64,000 nt of DNA from Sphingomonas yantingensis (GTDB taxonomy: Bacteria; Pseudomonadota; Alphaproteobacteria; Sphingomonadales; Sphingomonadaceae), in the NCBI RefSeq assembly GCF_014199325.1, contig NZ_JACIJJ010000002.1, positions 1 through 64,000 on the forward strand, in the 5' to 3' direction. A program made the position numbers and the translations under genes. This document shows, one piece after another, positions 16,841 to 26,697 of the stretch (position 1 is the first letter of the stretch; each line of letters starts with the position of its first letter). Under the pieces are notes generated by a model. That model was given only the letters and a program-made list of their open reading frames with translations, ran no database searches and was not told the origin of the DNA.

Positions 16841-17664
16841 TGCACGATCCCGCCGCCATCGCCGCGCTCGGCACGCGCCTCGGCCCCGATATGCTCGCGG
16901 CGGTGCAGGCGATGTATGCCGACGAGCAGACCGACCGGACGCCGCCGGTGGTCGCGGACGCGGCCTATGGCGCGCACGAGCGGCAGCGGCTCGACGTGTA
17001 CGCGCCGTACGATGCGCAGCGCCGGCCGGTGCTGCTGTGGGTGCACGGCGGCGGGTTCGTGCGCGGTGAGAAGGCAAGCGATGCACATCCCTACAACGCG
17101 CATGTCGGGCGCTGGGCGGCGCGGTCGGGGCTGGTCGGTGCAGTCATGAACTACCGCCTGCTGCCCGACGCACGCTGGCCGTCGGGCGGCGAGGACGTGG
17201 CGGCGGCGGTCGAATGGCTGGTCGCCCATGTTGCCGATAGGGGCGGCAACCCCGCGCGGATCGTCGTCGCGGGCACCTCGGCCGGGTCGGTGCATGTTGC
17301 GACCGCGATGCAACTCGGCCTGCTGCCCCCGGCGGTGTGCGGCGTGGTGCTGCTCTCCGGCCTTTACGGCGCGACCGCGCCCGAGGATCGCGACGTCCCC
17401 TATCTGGGCGAGGCCAGCCCGCTCCAACCTGCCCGAATCGCAGGGGCGGGACTGCCGATGCTGCTCGCCTGTGCCGAGCACGACCCCGACCGTTTTCAGG
17501 CCGAGACGCTGGCACTCGCCGACGCCGTCTTCGCCGCGACCGGCCGGCTCCCCCGCCTGTCGGTCGTCGCGGGACACAATCACTTCAGCCTCGCCTGTCA
17601 CCTGGGCGGCAGCGACGCGCGGCTGGCCTCCGACATTCTCGATTTTGTGGAGCGACACGCATGA
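16840..17664 (+). CDS. Alpha/beta-hydrolase esterase (HGGG type)
   Basis: This 274-residue protein has the oxyanion motif WVHGGGFVRGE and the nucleophile elbow VAGTSAGSVH, typical of hormone-sensitive-lipase-like carboxylesterases; a late His in VVAGHNHFSL may complete the triad. It starts at ATG 16840 inside the stop of the previous gene and overlaps the GH1 gene by four bases. In this operon an attractive role is cleavage of the depside released from quercetin by a quercetinase, or removal of acyl groups from plant glycosides. Both are inferences. Confidence 0.83.
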   Translation: MHDPAAIAALGTRLGPDMLAAVQAMYADEQTDRTPPVVADAAYGAHERQRLDVYAPYDAQRRPVLLWVHGGGFVRGEKASDAHPYNAHVGRWAARSGLVGAVMNYRLLPDARWPSGGEDVAAAVEWLVAHVADRGGNPARIVVAGTSAGSVHVATAMQLGLLPPAVCGVVLLSGLYGATAPEDRDVPYLGEASPLQPARIAGAGLPMLLACAEHDPDRFQAETLALADAVFAATGRLPRLSVVAGHNHFSLACHLGGSDARLASDILDFVERHA

Positions 17665-18968
17665 CGATCGACCGACGCACGATGCTCGCCGGGGGCCTCG
17701 GCGCCGCCGCGCTTGCCGCCGCGCCCGTCCGCGCGGCCCCGGCGGCGCGCTTTCCGAGGGGCTTTCTCTGGGGCGCGGCGACGGCGGGGCATCAGGTGGA
17801 GGGCAACAATGTCAACAGCGACGTGTGGCTGCTCGAACATGTCGAGCCGACGATCTTCCGCGAGAAGTCGGGCGATGCCTGCAACAGCTTCGCGCTGTGG
17901 GAAACCGACCTCGACCTCGTGAAGGGGCTCGGCCTCAACAGTTACAGGTTCAGCCTCGAATGGGCGCGGATCGAGCCCGAGGCGGGGCAGTTCTCGATCG
18001 CGATGCTCGACCATTACAAGGCGATGATCGACGGCTGCCGCGCCCGCGGCCTGAACCCGCTCGTCACCTTCAGCCATTACACGACGCCGCGCTGGTTCGC
18101 CGCGCGCGGCGGCTGGCTGAACGAGGAGGCGCCGGCGCTGTTCGCGCGCTTCTGCGACCGGGCGATGCGGCATCTGGGCGCCGGCATCAGCCATGTGATG
18201 ACCTTCAACGAACCCAATATCGTCCCCGTCCTCGACGTCGTCCTGCCGCCACAGGTGCAGCCGGCGATCGGCGCGATGCTGGACAGCGCGGCGCGGTCGT
18301 TGGGGGTGAAGGAACTGGCGCTCGGCAATTTGACCAAGCAGGCGGACATCCCGCGCCTGACCACCGCGCTGCTCGCCGCGCATCGGCTGGGGCGTCAGGC
18401 CATCAAGGCGGTGCGCGGCAACCTGCCGGTGGGGCTCACCATCGCGATCTTCGACGACCAGGCGGTGGGCGCGCCCGACATGCGCGACGCGATGCGCAAG
18501 CGGCTCTACGGCCCGTGGCTGGAGGCCGCGCGCGGCGACGACTTCATCGGCATCCAGAATTACGAGCGGGTGCGGTGGGGACCGTCGGGCCGCCTGCCCC
18601 CGCCGAAGGGCGCGGTGCTGACGCAGGGCGGGGGCGAGGTCTATGGCCCCTCGGTCGCCAATGCCGCGCGCTATGCGTACGAACAGGCGCGCGTGCCCGT
18701 CATCGTCACCGAGCATGGCGTGTCGGCGACCGACGACCGCATCCGCGTCGACCTGATCCGCGGCGCGCTCAAGGAACTCCAGCGCGCGATTGCCGAGGGC
18801 GTGCCGGTGCAGGGCTATGTCCACTGGTCGCTCATCGACAATTACGAATGGGTCTCGGGCTACAAGTTCAAGCACGGGCTGTTCGCGTTCGACCCCGCCA
18901 CGTTCAAGCGGACGGCGAAGCCCAGCGCCGGCGTACTCGGCGCGATCGCGCGGGCGAACGCGGCGTGA
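17661..18968 (+). CDS. GH1 beta-glucosidase, exported
   Basis: This 435-residue glycoside hydrolase family 1 enzyme has both catalytic glutamates: acid/base Glu184 in MTFNEPN and nucleophile Glu351 in VTEHGVS. The N terminus MTIDRRTMLAGGLGAAALAA is a Tat-type signal, so it should act in the periplasm. GH1 enzymes remove beta-linked glucose and related sugars from aryl glycosides. With the GH106 rhamnosidase in the same operon it can account for stepwise removal of a rutinose unit (rhamnose, then glucose). It overlaps the esterase by four bases and the next small gene by four bases. Confidence 0.9.
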   Translation: MTIDRRTMLAGGLGAAALAAAPVRAAPAARFPRGFLWGAATAGHQVEGNNVNSDVWLLEHVEPTIFREKSGDACNSFALWETDLDLVKGLGLNSYRFSLEWARIEPEAGQFSIAMLDHYKAMIDGCRARGLNPLVTFSHYTTPRWFAARGGWLNEEAPALFARFCDRAMRHLGAGISHVMTFNEPNIVPVLDVVLPPQVQPAIGAMLDSAARSLGVKELALGNLTKQADIPRLTTALLAAHRLGRQAIKAVRGNLPVGLTIAIFDDQAVGAPDMRDAMRKRLYGPWLEAARGDDFIGIQNYERVRWGPSGRLPPPKGAVLTQGGGEVYGPSVANAARYAYEQARVPVIVTEHGVSATDDRIRVDLIRGALKELQRAIAEGVPVQGYVHWSLIDNYEWVSGYKFKHGLFAFDPATFKRTAKPSAGVLGAIARANAA

Positions 18969-19414
18969 GCCTGTCCGCGCTCATCGCCAGAGAGGCGGCG
19001 GTCGGCGCGGTCATCAACGGCGTGCTGAGTGCGGCGTTTGCTTTCGTGCTGTTCGGCGGGGCCCGCGTGGTCGCCGGTGCGGCGCTCGTCGCCGACGCGC
19101 CGGTCCAGAGTTTCGCGGTCGCGTTTGTGGCGACGCTCGTCCCCACGCTCCTCGTGCGACAGCGGATGCGGTGCGGCGGGCTGTCGGGTGAGGCTGCGAC
19201 GCGGACCGCGGGGCATGCGGTCGTGCGGGCGCTGCTCGTCGCCGCGGCGGTTTCGCTGGGCGCATGGGGTGTTCAGGCGCTGCTGTTCGCCGATGGCGCC
19301 GGTATCGATCGGGGCGCGGTGCTGATCGGCAAGACGCTCTACGGCGCCGCGCTCGGCGCGATCGTCACCGCGGTTGCGGTGAAAGTCGCCATATGCGAAT
19401 CGGGAATCCAATAA
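18965..19414 (+). CDS. Small integral membrane protein of unknown function
   Basis: This 149-residue protein begins with GTG overlapping the GH1 stop. It has about four hydrophobic helices: AVGAVINGVLSAAFAFVLFG, a second around FAVAFVATLVPTLLV, a third around ALLVAAAVSLGAWGVQALLF and a fourth around GAALGAIVTAVAVKVAI. I do not recognise the family. Its place between two exported glycosidases suggests an inner-membrane role in the same uptake or processing pathway, but nothing in it points to a defined activity. Confidence 0.6.
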   Translation: MSLSALIAREAAVGAVINGVLSAAFAFVLFGGARVVAGAALVADAPVQSFAVAFVATLVPTLLVRQRMRCGGLSGEAATRTAGHAVVRALLVAAAVSLGAWGVQALLFADGAGIDRGAVLIGKTLYGAALGAIVTAVAVKVAICESGIQ

Positions 19415-19430
19415 TTTCGGGGGGTTGGGC

Positions 19431-22400
19431 ATGCGTCGTCTGATGGTTGGCAGCGCGCTCGCGCTTACGCTCGCAAGTCCCGCACTGCCCCAGGCCGCGC
19501 CCGCCGATCCGCTGGCCGACGGCTTTCGCGATCCCCCGGTAGAGGCGCGGCCGCGCACTTGGTGGCACTGGCTCAACGGCAATATCAGCGAGGAGGGGAT
19601 CGTCCGCGACCTTCAGTGGATGAAGGACGTGGGGCTGGGCGGCGTCCAGAACTTCGATGCCTCGCTGATGGCGCAACAGGTCGTCGACAAGCGCGTCGTC
19701 TATATGTCGCCCGAATGGCAGCGTGCCTTTTCGCTGGCGGCGCGGACGGCGGATCGGCTCGGCCTCGAGCTCGCCATCGCGTCGTCGGCGGGGTGGAGCG
19801 AGACCGGCGGGCCATGGGTGCCGCCCGCCGACGGGATGAAGAAGCTCGTCTGGTCCGAGGTGGACGTCGAGGGCGGGCAACCGCTCGCCCGGCCGCTGCC
19901 CGCGCCGCCGCGCGTTACGGGCGCGTTCGGCAACGCCCCCTTCAGCGACCCGCTGGCCGGTTTCGAGCCGGGACGGCCCGCCGCCAAGCCCGCGGCCTAT
20001 GGCGACGTGCGCGTCATCGCCTGGCCCATCACCGGGCGGGCGCTTCCGGCCCCGCAGGTGGAGGGAGGGATCGACGCGGCTCCGCTGACCGACGCCGACG
20101 AGGCGACCACCGTCTCGATCGGCAAGGGCGATCCGGCGCACCCGCCGGCGATCACCTATGCCTATGCGCGGCCCGTCCGGGTCGAGGCGGTCACTTTCTA
20201 CATGCCCGACGCGCTGCCGCCGTTCGGCGATCCGGCCTATCTGCCGGTGTTGCAGGCCGAGCGGCACGGGCAATGGGTCGAGGTGGCGAAGCTGCCGCTG
20301 ACCGGGGTGCCGACGACCGCCGCGTTCGCGCCCGTCACAGCGCGGCGCTTCCGCGTCGTGCTCGGGCCCAATACCGGGCCGAAGCGTCCGCCGATGGAGC
20401 CGCCCGCCCCCGGCGCGGCGATGGGCGGCATCTTCCCGCCGGCGCCGCCCGCCACCACGATCGCGATCGGCACCTTCCGCCTCTATGGCGAGCCGCGCGT
20501 CGACCGGGGCGAGGCAAAGGCGGGCTTCTCGACCGTGCTCGACTATCACGCGATCGCCGGCCGCGTGCCCGAGGGGGCGGCAGCCCCGGCCGCCAAGGTG
20601 ATCGACCTCACCGCGCGCCTCCGCCCCGACGGCACGCTCGACTGGACCCCGCCCAGGGGGAGCCGCTGGCGGATCGCGCGGCTCGGCTGGTCGCTGATCG
20701 GCAAGACCAACCATCCGGCCACGCCCGAATCGACGGGGCTGGAAGTCGACAAGATGGATGGCGCCGCGGTCCGCCGGTATCTCGACACCTATCTGACGCG
20801 CTACCGCGCCGCGGCGGGGGCGGGGATGCTCGGCGAGCGCGGCGTGCGCGCGCTGCTGACCGACAGTATCGAGGCGGGGCCGGCGAACTGGACGCCGCGG
20901 CTTCTCGAGCAGTTCCGCCGGCTGCGCGGCTATGATCCGACGCCATGGCTACCGACGCTGACCGGCGCGGTGATCGACAGCCGCGCGCGCACCGACGCGT
21001 TCCTCTACGACTGGCGCCGGACACTCGCCGATCTGGTCGCGAGCGAGCATTATGCGACCGTGGCCGAGGTGGCGCACGCCGCCGGGCTGAAGGTTTACGG
21101 CGAGGCGCTGGAGGATCAGCGACCGCAGCTTGGCGACGACATGGCGATGCGCGCCTATGCCGACGTGCCGATGGCGGCGATGTGGACGTGGCCGCGCGGG
21201 TCGGCCCCGCGCCCGACGCTGATCGGCGATGCGATCGGCGCCGCGTCGGTCGCGCACGTCCATGGCAAGCGATATGTCGCGGCGGAGAGCATGACTGCGT
21301 TCATGGCCCCCTGGGCCTTCGCGCCCGCGGACCTGAAGCGTGTCATCGACCTCGAATTCGCGCTCGGCATCAACCGGCCGGTCGTCCACACCTCGGTCCA
21401 CAATCCGGTCGAGGACAAGAAGCCGGGGCTGAGCCTCGCGGTGTTCGGCCAGTATTTCAATCGCTTCGACAGCTGGGCCACGATGGCGCGGCCCTGGGTC
21501 GACTACATGGCGCGGACGGGCTTCCTCCTTCAGCAGGGGCGTCACGTCGCCGACGTCGCCTGGTTCTATGGCGAGGAAGCGCCGATCACCGCGATCTTCG
21601 CCAACAAGGTGCCGGGCGACCTGCCCAAGCGGCACGGCTTCGACATGGTCAATGCCGCGATCCTTGCCGATCTGAAGGTCGAGGGGCGCGAGCTCGTCTC
21701 CGCGGGCAGCGCCCGGTACCGCGCGCTCTACCTCGGCGGCAGCAGCGAGCGGATGACACTGGCGACGCTGGAAAGGGTCGACGCGATCCTTGCCGCTGGC
21801 ATCCCCGTGATCGGCCGGACGCCGAAGGACTCGCCCGCGCTCGCCGACGATTCCGTCGCCGTCCGCCGCCTGATCGCGAAAGTGGCGCCGCGACTGACGC
21901 CGATAACGGGCGACGATCTCGACGCCGCGCTCGAAGGTGCCGGGATCGGTGCCGATGTGCGGCTTTCGGGCGGGGACATGCTGTTCCAGCATCGCCGCGA
22001 TGGCGCCCGCGATGTCTATTTCCTGTCGAACCGCCGCGATCGGGCCGAGCGGGTCCAGGCGAGCTTTCGCGCCGCCGGCACGCCGACGCTGTGGCATGCC
22101 GAAACCGGGCGGCGCGAAGCAGTCGCGTTCCGGCGCGACGGGGACGGGACGATCGTCGACCTCGACCTCGAGGCGGAAGGGGCCGTCTTCGTCGTCTTCG
22201 GTGCGGACGCCCCGCCCGCTGCCGCAGCACTGCGCCCGGTCATGGCGCTCGACGACGGCTGGACGGTGGCATTCGAGCCGCGCCGGGGTGCGCCGACCGA
22301 GGCAAAGCTCGACCGGCTAGCCGCGCTCGACACGAATGCGGACCCGCGCATCCGCTATTTCTCGGGCGTCGCGACCTATCGCCGGGTCGTCGACCTGCCC

Positions 22401-22721
22401 GCGGGGCGGCACGAGGCGATGACGCTCGACCTCGGCCGCGTCGGCGACCTGGCCGAGGTTCGCGTCAACGGCGCGGTCGTCGGCAACGCTTGGCATGCGC
22501 CGTATCGCGTCGATCTCGGCCGGTCGCTGCGCCCGGGGCGCAACGTGCTGGAGGTGCGGGTCGCGAACACCTGGGTCAATCGCCTGATCGGCGATGCGCA
22601 GCCGGGGGCGGCCAAGGTGACGTGGACGTCGCTGCCGACCTATCGCGCGGACGCGCCGCTCCGCCCGGCGGGGCTGATCGGCCCGGTGGTGCTGTTGGCC
22701 GGGGATCGCGGCGGGCGGTAG
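19431..22721 (+). CDS. GH106 alpha-L-rhamnosidase
   Basis: This 1096-residue secreted protein has signal peptide MRRLMVGSALALTLASPALP and then ARPRTWWHWLNGNISEEGI with KDVGLGGVQNFDASL, signatures of GH106 alpha-L-rhamnosidases, many of which come from sphingomonads. The middle TIM-barrel part includes YGEALEDQRPQLGDDM and AESMTAFMAPWAFAP; a jelly-roll domain with ATYRRVVDLPAGRH and LGRVGDLAEVRVNG closes the C terminus. It releases terminal L-rhamnose from flavonoid glycosides or pectic side chains. The start is the ATG at 19431 after GGGGGG; TTG at 19425 is in frame but weaker. It ends the long operon, and the L-rhamnose genes begin next to it. Confidence 0.92.
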   Translation: MRRLMVGSALALTLASPALPQAAPADPLADGFRDPPVEARPRTWWHWLNGNISEEGIVRDLQWMKDVGLGGVQNFDASLMAQQVVDKRVVYMSPEWQRAFSLAARTADRLGLELAIASSAGWSETGGPWVPPADGMKKLVWSEVDVEGGQPLARPLPAPPRVTGAFGNAPFSDPLAGFEPGRPAAKPAAYGDVRVIAWPITGRALPAPQVEGGIDAAPLTDADEATTVSIGKGDPAHPPAITYAYARPVRVEAVTFYMPDALPPFGDPAYLPVLQAERHGQWVEVAKLPLTGVPTTAAFAPVTARRFRVVLGPNTGPKRPPMEPPAPGAAMGGIFPPAPPATTIAIGTFRLYGEPRVDRGEAKAGFSTVLDYHAIAGRVPEGAAAPAAKVIDLTARLRPDGTLDWTPPRGSRWRIARLGWSLIGKTNHPATPESTGLEVDKMDGAAVRRYLDTYLTRYRAAAGAGMLGERGVRALLTDSIEAGPANWTPRLLEQFRRLRGYDPTPWLPTLTGAVIDSRARTDAFLYDWRRTLADLVASEHYATVAEVAHAAGLKVYGEALEDQRPQLGDDMAMRAYADVPMAAMWTWPRGSAPRPTLIGDAIGAASVAHVHGKRYVAAESMTAFMAPWAFAPADLKRVIDLEFALGINRPVVHTSVHNPVEDKKPGLSLAVFGQYFNRFDSWATMARPWVDYMARTGFLLQQGRHVADVAWFYGEEAPITAIFANKVPGDLPKRHGFDMVNAAILADLKVEGRELVSAGSARYRALYLGGSSERMTLATLERVDAILAAGIPVIGRTPKDSPALADDSVAVRRLIAKVAPRLTPITGDDLDAALEGAGIGADVRLSGGDMLFQHRRDGARDVYFLSNRRDRAERVQASFRAAGTPTLWHAETGRREAVAFRRDGDGTIVDLDLEAEGAVFVVFGADAPPAAAALRPVMALDDGWTVAFEPRRGAPTEAKLDRLAALDTNADPRIRYFSGVATYRRVVDLPAGRHEAMTLDLGRVGDLAEVRVNGAVVGNAWHAPYRVDLGRSLRPGRNVLEVRVANTWVNRLIGDAQPGAAKVTWTSLPTYRADAPLRPAGLIGPVVLLAGDRGGR

Positions 22722-22727
22722 CGCCCG
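22712..22727. terminator. Hairpin between convergent GH106 and L-lactate dehydrogenase genes
   Basis: CGGGCG-GTAG-CGCCCG is a perfect 6-bp stem spanning the GH106 stop codon and lying seven bases before the convergent lactate dehydrogenase stop. There is no T-tract, so terminator function is only plausible. Confidence 0.4.
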
Positions 22728-22733
22728 GCCCGT

Positions 22734-23879
22734 TCAGACCAGAACGGTCCGGTCGATCTCCGCGACGCTGCGCCGCCCGGTCAGCGTCATCGCGACGCGC
22801 ATCTCCGCGGCAATCAGGTCGAGAAGGTGCGCCACCCCCGCCTCGCCCCGCGCCGAGAGGGCATAGGCCCAGGCACGGCCGAGCAGTACGCCCTTCGCGC
22901 CCAGCGCGAGCATCCGCACGACGTCGAGGCCCGAGCGCACGCCGCCGTCGGCCAACACGGTCAGGCGATCGCCCACCGCCGCGGCGATCGGCGGCAGCGC
23001 CTGTGCCGTGGCGGGCACGCCGTCGAGCTGGCGGCCGCCATGGTTGGAGACGACGATGCCGTCCGCGCCGAGCGACGCGGCAGCGCGCGCATCCTCGGGG
23101 TCGAGCACACCCTTGATGACCAGCGGGCCGTCCCATTCGGCGCGAATAAAATCGAGATCGGCCCAGGTGACGCTCGCGTCGAAATTGCCGCGCATCCAGC
23201 CGAGGAAATCCTCCAGCCCGCTATCCTTGCCGAGCACGGGCGCGACATTGCCGAGCTGGTGCGGGCGTCCGTGGATGCCGACGTCCCAGGCCCAGCCGGG
23301 ACGGAGCACCGCCTGCCACCAGCGGCGCATATCGGCTCTTAGCCCACTAGCGCCCGACAGCCCCGAATGGATGTCGCGGTAGCGCGAGCCGGGAACGGGC
23401 ATGTCGACGGTGAAGACGAGGACCGAGCAGTTCGCCGCGCGCGCCTGTGCCAACAGGTCGCGCATGAAGCCGCGGTCGCGGATCATGTAGAGCTGGAACC
23501 AGAGCGGGCGGGGACTGGCTGGCGCAACCTCGGCCAGCGGGCAGCAGGAGACGGTCGAGAGGCAGAAGGGCACCCCCGCCGCCGCCGCGGCGCGCGCGGC
23601 CTGAACCTCGCCGCGGCGGGCATTCATGCCGGCAAGGCCGACTGGCGCGAGCGCGACGGGCAGTGCGGTCGCCTCCCCAAACAGGCTGCTCGACAGGTCG
23701 ACGCCGTCGACGCCGGTCAGGACGCGCTGGCGCAGAGCCACCGCCTCCAGCGCCTCGACATTGCGGCGCAGCGTCACCTCGGCATAGCTGCCGCCGTCGA
23801 TATATTCGAACAGGAACGGCGGCAGGCGCCGGCGCGCGAGCTCGCGATAGTCGATGGCGGAGGCGGCGCGGCGGATCAC
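22734..23879 (-). CDS. lldD: FMN-dependent L-lactate dehydrogenase (alpha-hydroxyacid oxidase family)
   Basis: This 381-residue flavoprotein has the family active-site segment [16 protein letters not shown] with the catalytic His, the FMN-binding [18 protein letters not shown] and the substrate-binding [14 protein letters not shown]. It oxidises L-lactate to pyruvate, passing electrons to the respiratory chain. It starts with GTG overlapping the stop of the L-rhamnose dehydrogenase gene, so the two are co-translated. Since the rhamnose route here ends in pyruvate plus L-lactate, this enzyme completes it. Glycolate or mandelate oxidation by relatives is possible, but context favours lactate. 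Confidence 0.85.
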   Translation of the reverse strand: MIRRAASAIDYRELARRRLPPFLFEYIDGGSYAEVTLRRNVEALEAVALRQRVLTGVDGVDLSSSLFGEATALPVALAPVGLAGMNARRGEVQAARAAAAAGVPFCLSTVSCCPLAEVAPASPRPLWFQLYMIRDRGFMRDLLAQARAANCSVLVFTVDMPVPGSRYRDIHSGLSGASGLRADMRRWWQAVLRPGWAWDVGIHGRPHQLGNVAPVLGKDSGLEDFLGWMRGNFDASVTWADLDFIRAEWDGPLVIKGVLDPEDARAAASLGADGIVVSNHGGRQLDGVPATAQALPPIAAAVGDRLTVLADGGVRSGLDVVRMLALGAKGVLLGRAWAYALSARGEAGVAHLLDLIAAEMRVAMTLTGRRSVAEIDRTVLV

Positions 23880-24640
23880 TGGAGGTTCACGTACGCGCCG
23901 CCGTCGACCAGCAGCGCGGCGCCGGTCACGTAAGCGGCCATGTCGCTGGCCAGAAAGACGATCGGCCCCGCCAGATCCTCCGCCTCGCCCAGCCGGCCGA
24001 GCGGGATGCGCGCGGTCATGCGGTCGCGCTTTTCCTGATCGGCAAGGTCATCCCTGTTGATCTCGGTCAGGATCGTCCCCGGCAACACCGAATTGCAGCG
24101 GATGCCGTGCCGGCCAAGCGCGATCGCCGCCGACTGCATCAGCGAATGTACCCCCGCCTTGGTCGGCGTGTAGTGCGTCTGGAACTCGCCGCCGACCAGC
24201 GCGGAGATCGACGAGACCGCGACGATCGCGCCGCCCTCGCCCTGCGCCACCATCGCCCGCGCCGCCGCCTGGCACATGTAATAGGCGCCGTGCAGGTTGA
24301 CGCGCATCGTCCGCTCCAGCGTCTCGGGCGGCATGTCGAGGAAGCTGTGGAAAGGGCAGATGCCCGCGTTCGACACCATCACGTCGATGCGCCCGAACGC
24401 GTCCTTCGCCGCCGTGACGAAGGCCGTGGCGGTTTCCGGCAACGCCACGTCGCCCTGCACCGCGATCGCGCGCCCGCCCGCCGCCTCGATCTCCGCGACG
24501 CAGCTTTCCGCCTTTTCGGCGCTGGCGGCGTAGTTGATCGCGACGTTCGCCCCGTGCTTCGCCGCGCCGATCGCCGCGGCGCGACCGATGCCGGTCGATG
24601 CGCCGGTCACGAGCACGGTCTTTCCTTCGAGCAGTCGCAT
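23876..24640 (-). CDS. lra1: L-rhamnose 1-dehydrogenase (SDR)
   Basis: This 254-residue short-chain dehydrogenase has the NAD(P) motif TGASTGIG (12-19) and the catalytic Ser144, Tyr157 and Lys161 (HYTPTKAG). Segments such as [16 protein letters not shown] and [20 protein letters not shown] match what I recall of characterised bacterial L-rhamnose dehydrogenases. It oxidises L-rhamnose to L-rhamnono-lactone in the cytosol, the first step of the non-phosphorylating route. It lies in an operon between the IclR regulator and lactate dehydrogenase, with 1- and 4-bp overlaps. Confidence 0.9.
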   Translation of the reverse strand: MRLLEGKTVLVTGASTGIGRAAAIGAAKHGANVAINYAASAEKAESCVAEIEAAGGRAIAVQGDVALPETATAFVTAAKDAFGRIDVMVSNAGICPFHSFLDMPPETLERTMRVNLHGAYYMCQAAARAMVAQGEGGAIVAVSSISALVGGEFQTHYTPTKAGVHSLMQSAAIALGRHGIRCNSVLPGTILTEINRDDLADQEKRDRMTARIPLGRLGEAEDLAGPIVFLASDMAAYVTGAALLVDGGAYVNLQ

Positions 24641-25440
24641 CAGCTTCTCTCTTTTCCGGGGTTCCAGCCGAGGTCGCGGCCGATCGCCTGCGCCGCGGCG
24701 CGGACGGTGTCGGCCAGCGCGGCCATCCGCGCGTCGTCCATATATTGCGCCGCGCTCGACACGCTGATCGCGCCGGCGATCCGGCCGGCGGCGTCGCGTA
24801 CGGGCGCGGCGACGCAGCGGATCGCGTCCTCGTTCTCTTCGAGGTCAAAGGCGTGGCCCGCGGCGACATAATCCTGCATCCGCGCGGTCCAGCGATCGAA
24901 ATCGGCGGGCGGGGCGCCGCGCGCGCGGTCGGCGTCGAACTGGCCGCGCCAGCCGGTGTGCGGGTCGTCGAGCATCAGCGCCTTGCCGAGGCCGGTCGAG
25001 GTCAGCGGGTGGCGGTCGCCGATGCGGCTCGAAATCTCGATCCGGCGGCGGCCGGGCAGCTTGTCGAGATAGAGCGCGACGTCACCCTCGCGACGGCCGA
25101 GATGCACCGTATCCTCGCACGCCGCCGCCAGCGCCTCCAGATGCGGGCGCGCGACCTGGACGAGGTCGGCCTGCGCCTGTGCGAGAAAGCCGAGCTGCAT
25201 CAGTTTCGGCCCGAGCCGATAGCCGTCGCCGGGGCGAAAGGTGAGGAAGCCGGTATCGACCAGCGCATTCGCGAGCCGATGCGTGGTCGAGCGGCTGAGC
25301 CCCATCCGCTGCGACAGATCGGCGAGCTTTACCGTGTCGCCGCCGACCGCATCGAGCATCGCCAGGCCGCGCAGCAGCGTCTGGCTGCCGCCGCCGCTGG
25401 CAACTTGCAAAGCATCGGCGGATGCGGCATCACGTTCCAT
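24640..25440 (-). CDS. IclR-family regulator of L-rhamnose catabolism
   Basis: This 266-residue protein has an N-terminal winged helix ([20 protein letters not shown], about residues 38-58) and a C-terminal IclR effector domain. It is the first gene of the minus-strand operon and is divergent from the rhamnonate dehydratase operon. A 15-bp palindrome of IclR type lies in the 52-bp gap, so one operator could control both directions. A rhamnose-pathway intermediate such as rhamnonate or 2-keto-3-deoxyrhamnonate is a likely ligand, by inference. Confidence 0.88.
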   Translation of the reverse strand: MERDAASADALQVASGGGSQTLLRGLAMLDAVGGDTVKLADLSQRMGLSRSTTHRLANALVDTGFLTFRPGDGYRLGPKLMQLGFLAQAQADLVQVARPHLEALAAACEDTVHLGRREGDVALYLDKLPGRRRIEISSRIGDRHPLTSTGLGKALMLDDPHTGWRGQFDADRARGAPPADFDRWTARMQDYVAAGHAFDLEENEDAIRCVAAPVRDAAGRIAGAISVSSAAQYMDDARMAALADTVRAAAQAIGRDLGWNPGKERS

Positions 25441-25454
25441 ATTGCGAAAGCTAG

Positions 25455-25469
25455 TCCCATCATATGGGA
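25455..25469. promoter_or_regulatory. IclR operator candidate
   Basis: TCCCAT-CAT-ATGGGA has perfect 6-bp arms and a 3-bp centre, the size and symmetry of IclR-family operators. It lies between the divergent iclR-type gene (start 25440) and the rhamnonate dehydratase gene (start 25493), so bound protein would cover both promoters. Confidence 0.65.
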
Positions 25470-25492
25470 ATGTAAAGCGCAGAGAGGATGTG

Positions 25493-26686
25493 ATGGCCGC
25501 GATTTCGTTTCCCCGGATTGCCCATGTCCGCGCCTTTACCGTGCGTGGCGGCGGGGCCGACTATCATGACCAGGGGGCGGGCCACTGGATCGACGACCAC
25601 ATCGCCACGCCGATGAGCCGCTATCCCGAATACCGCCAGTCGCGGCAGAGCTTCGGCATCAACGTGCTCGGCACGCTGGTGGTCGAGATCGAGGCGGAGG
25701 ACGGCACGATCGGCTTCGCGGTGACGACCGGCGGCGAGCCCGCCTGCTTCATCGTCGAACGGCACCTGGCCCGCTTTCTGGAGGGGCGCGACCCGCGCGT
25801 GGTCGAGAAGATCTGGGATCAGATGTATTTCTCGACCCAATATTACGGGCGCAAGGGCCTGGTCGTGAATGCGATCTCGGGCGTCGACCTCGCGCTCTGG
25901 GACCTGCTGGGCAAGCTGCGGCAGGAGCCGGTTCACCATCTGCTCGGCGGCGCGGTGCGAGGCGAGCTGCAATTCTATGCGACCGGCGCGCGGCCCGACG
26001 TGGCGAAGAAACTGGGCTTCATCGGCGGCAAGATGCCGCTGCACCACGGCCCGGCCGAGGGGCTGGAGGGGTTCCACAAGAACATCGCCGAATTGGCCGA
26101 GATGCGCGCCCGCGTCGGCCCCGACTTCTGGCTGATGTGGGACTGCTGGATGGCGCTCGACGTCGACTATGCCACCCGCCTCGCCATCGCCGCGCACGAA
26201 CACGGCCTCAAATGGATCGAGGAGGCGATCAGCCCGGACGACTACTGGGGCTATGCCGAGCTGCGCCGCAACGTGCCGCGCCGAATGCTCGTCACCACCG
26301 GAGAGCATGAGGCGACGCGCTGGGGGTTCCGCCTGCTGCTCGAGATGGAATGCTGCGACATCATCCAGCCCGATGTCGGCTGGTGCGGCGGCGTGACCGA
26401 GCTTCTGAAGATCAGCGCGCTCGCGGATGCGCGCGGCAAGCTGGTCGTGCCGCATGGCTCGTCGGTCTACAGCTATCACTTCGTCGCGACGCGCCACAAC
26501 TCGCCCTTCGCGGAGTTCCTGATGATGCATCCCGGCCCGACCGAGGTCGTGCCGATGTTCCATCCTCAACTGATCGGGGAGCCCGTGCCCGTGAACGGCC
26601 GGCTGCCCGTCTCCGCGCTCGACAAGCCCGGCTTCGGCGTCGAGCTGAACCGCGACCTCAATTACCACCGCCCCTATCCGCACTGA
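25493..26686 (+). CDS. lra3: L-rhamnonate dehydratase (enolase superfamily)
   Basis: This 397-residue enzyme dehydrates L-rhamnonate to 2-keto-3-deoxy-L-rhamnonate (EC 4.2.1.90). The N-terminal cap has [15 protein letters not shown] with the active-site His known from E. coli RhmD. Metal ligands follow in order: Asp of [10 protein letters not shown], Glu of [12 protein letters not shown] and Glu of [11 protein letters not shown]; the catalytic His lies in [13 protein letters not shown]. The ATG at 25493 follows GAGAGGA by five bases, so the longer upstream frame is rejected. It heads the plus-strand rhamnose operon directly beyond the IclR operator. Confidence 0.93.
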   Translation: MAAISFPRIAHVRAFTVRGGGADYHDQGAGHWIDDHIATPMSRYPEYRQSRQSFGINVLGTLVVEIEAEDGTIGFAVTTGGEPACFIVERHLARFLEGRDPRVVEKIWDQMYFSTQYYGRKGLVVNAISGVDLALWDLLGKLRQEPVHHLLGGAVRGELQFYATGARPDVAKKLGFIGGKMPLHHGPAEGLEGFHKNIAELAEMRARVGPDFWLMWDCWMALDVDYATRLAIAAHEHGLKWIEEAISPDDYWGYAELRRNVPRRMLVTTGEHEATRWGFRLLLEMECCDIIQPDVGWCGGVTELLKISALADARGKLVVPHGSSVYSYHFVATRHNSPFAEFLMMHPGPTEVVPMFHPQLIGEPVPVNGRLPVSALDKPGFGVELNRDLNYHRPYPH

Positions 26687-26697
26687 GGAACGATCCC

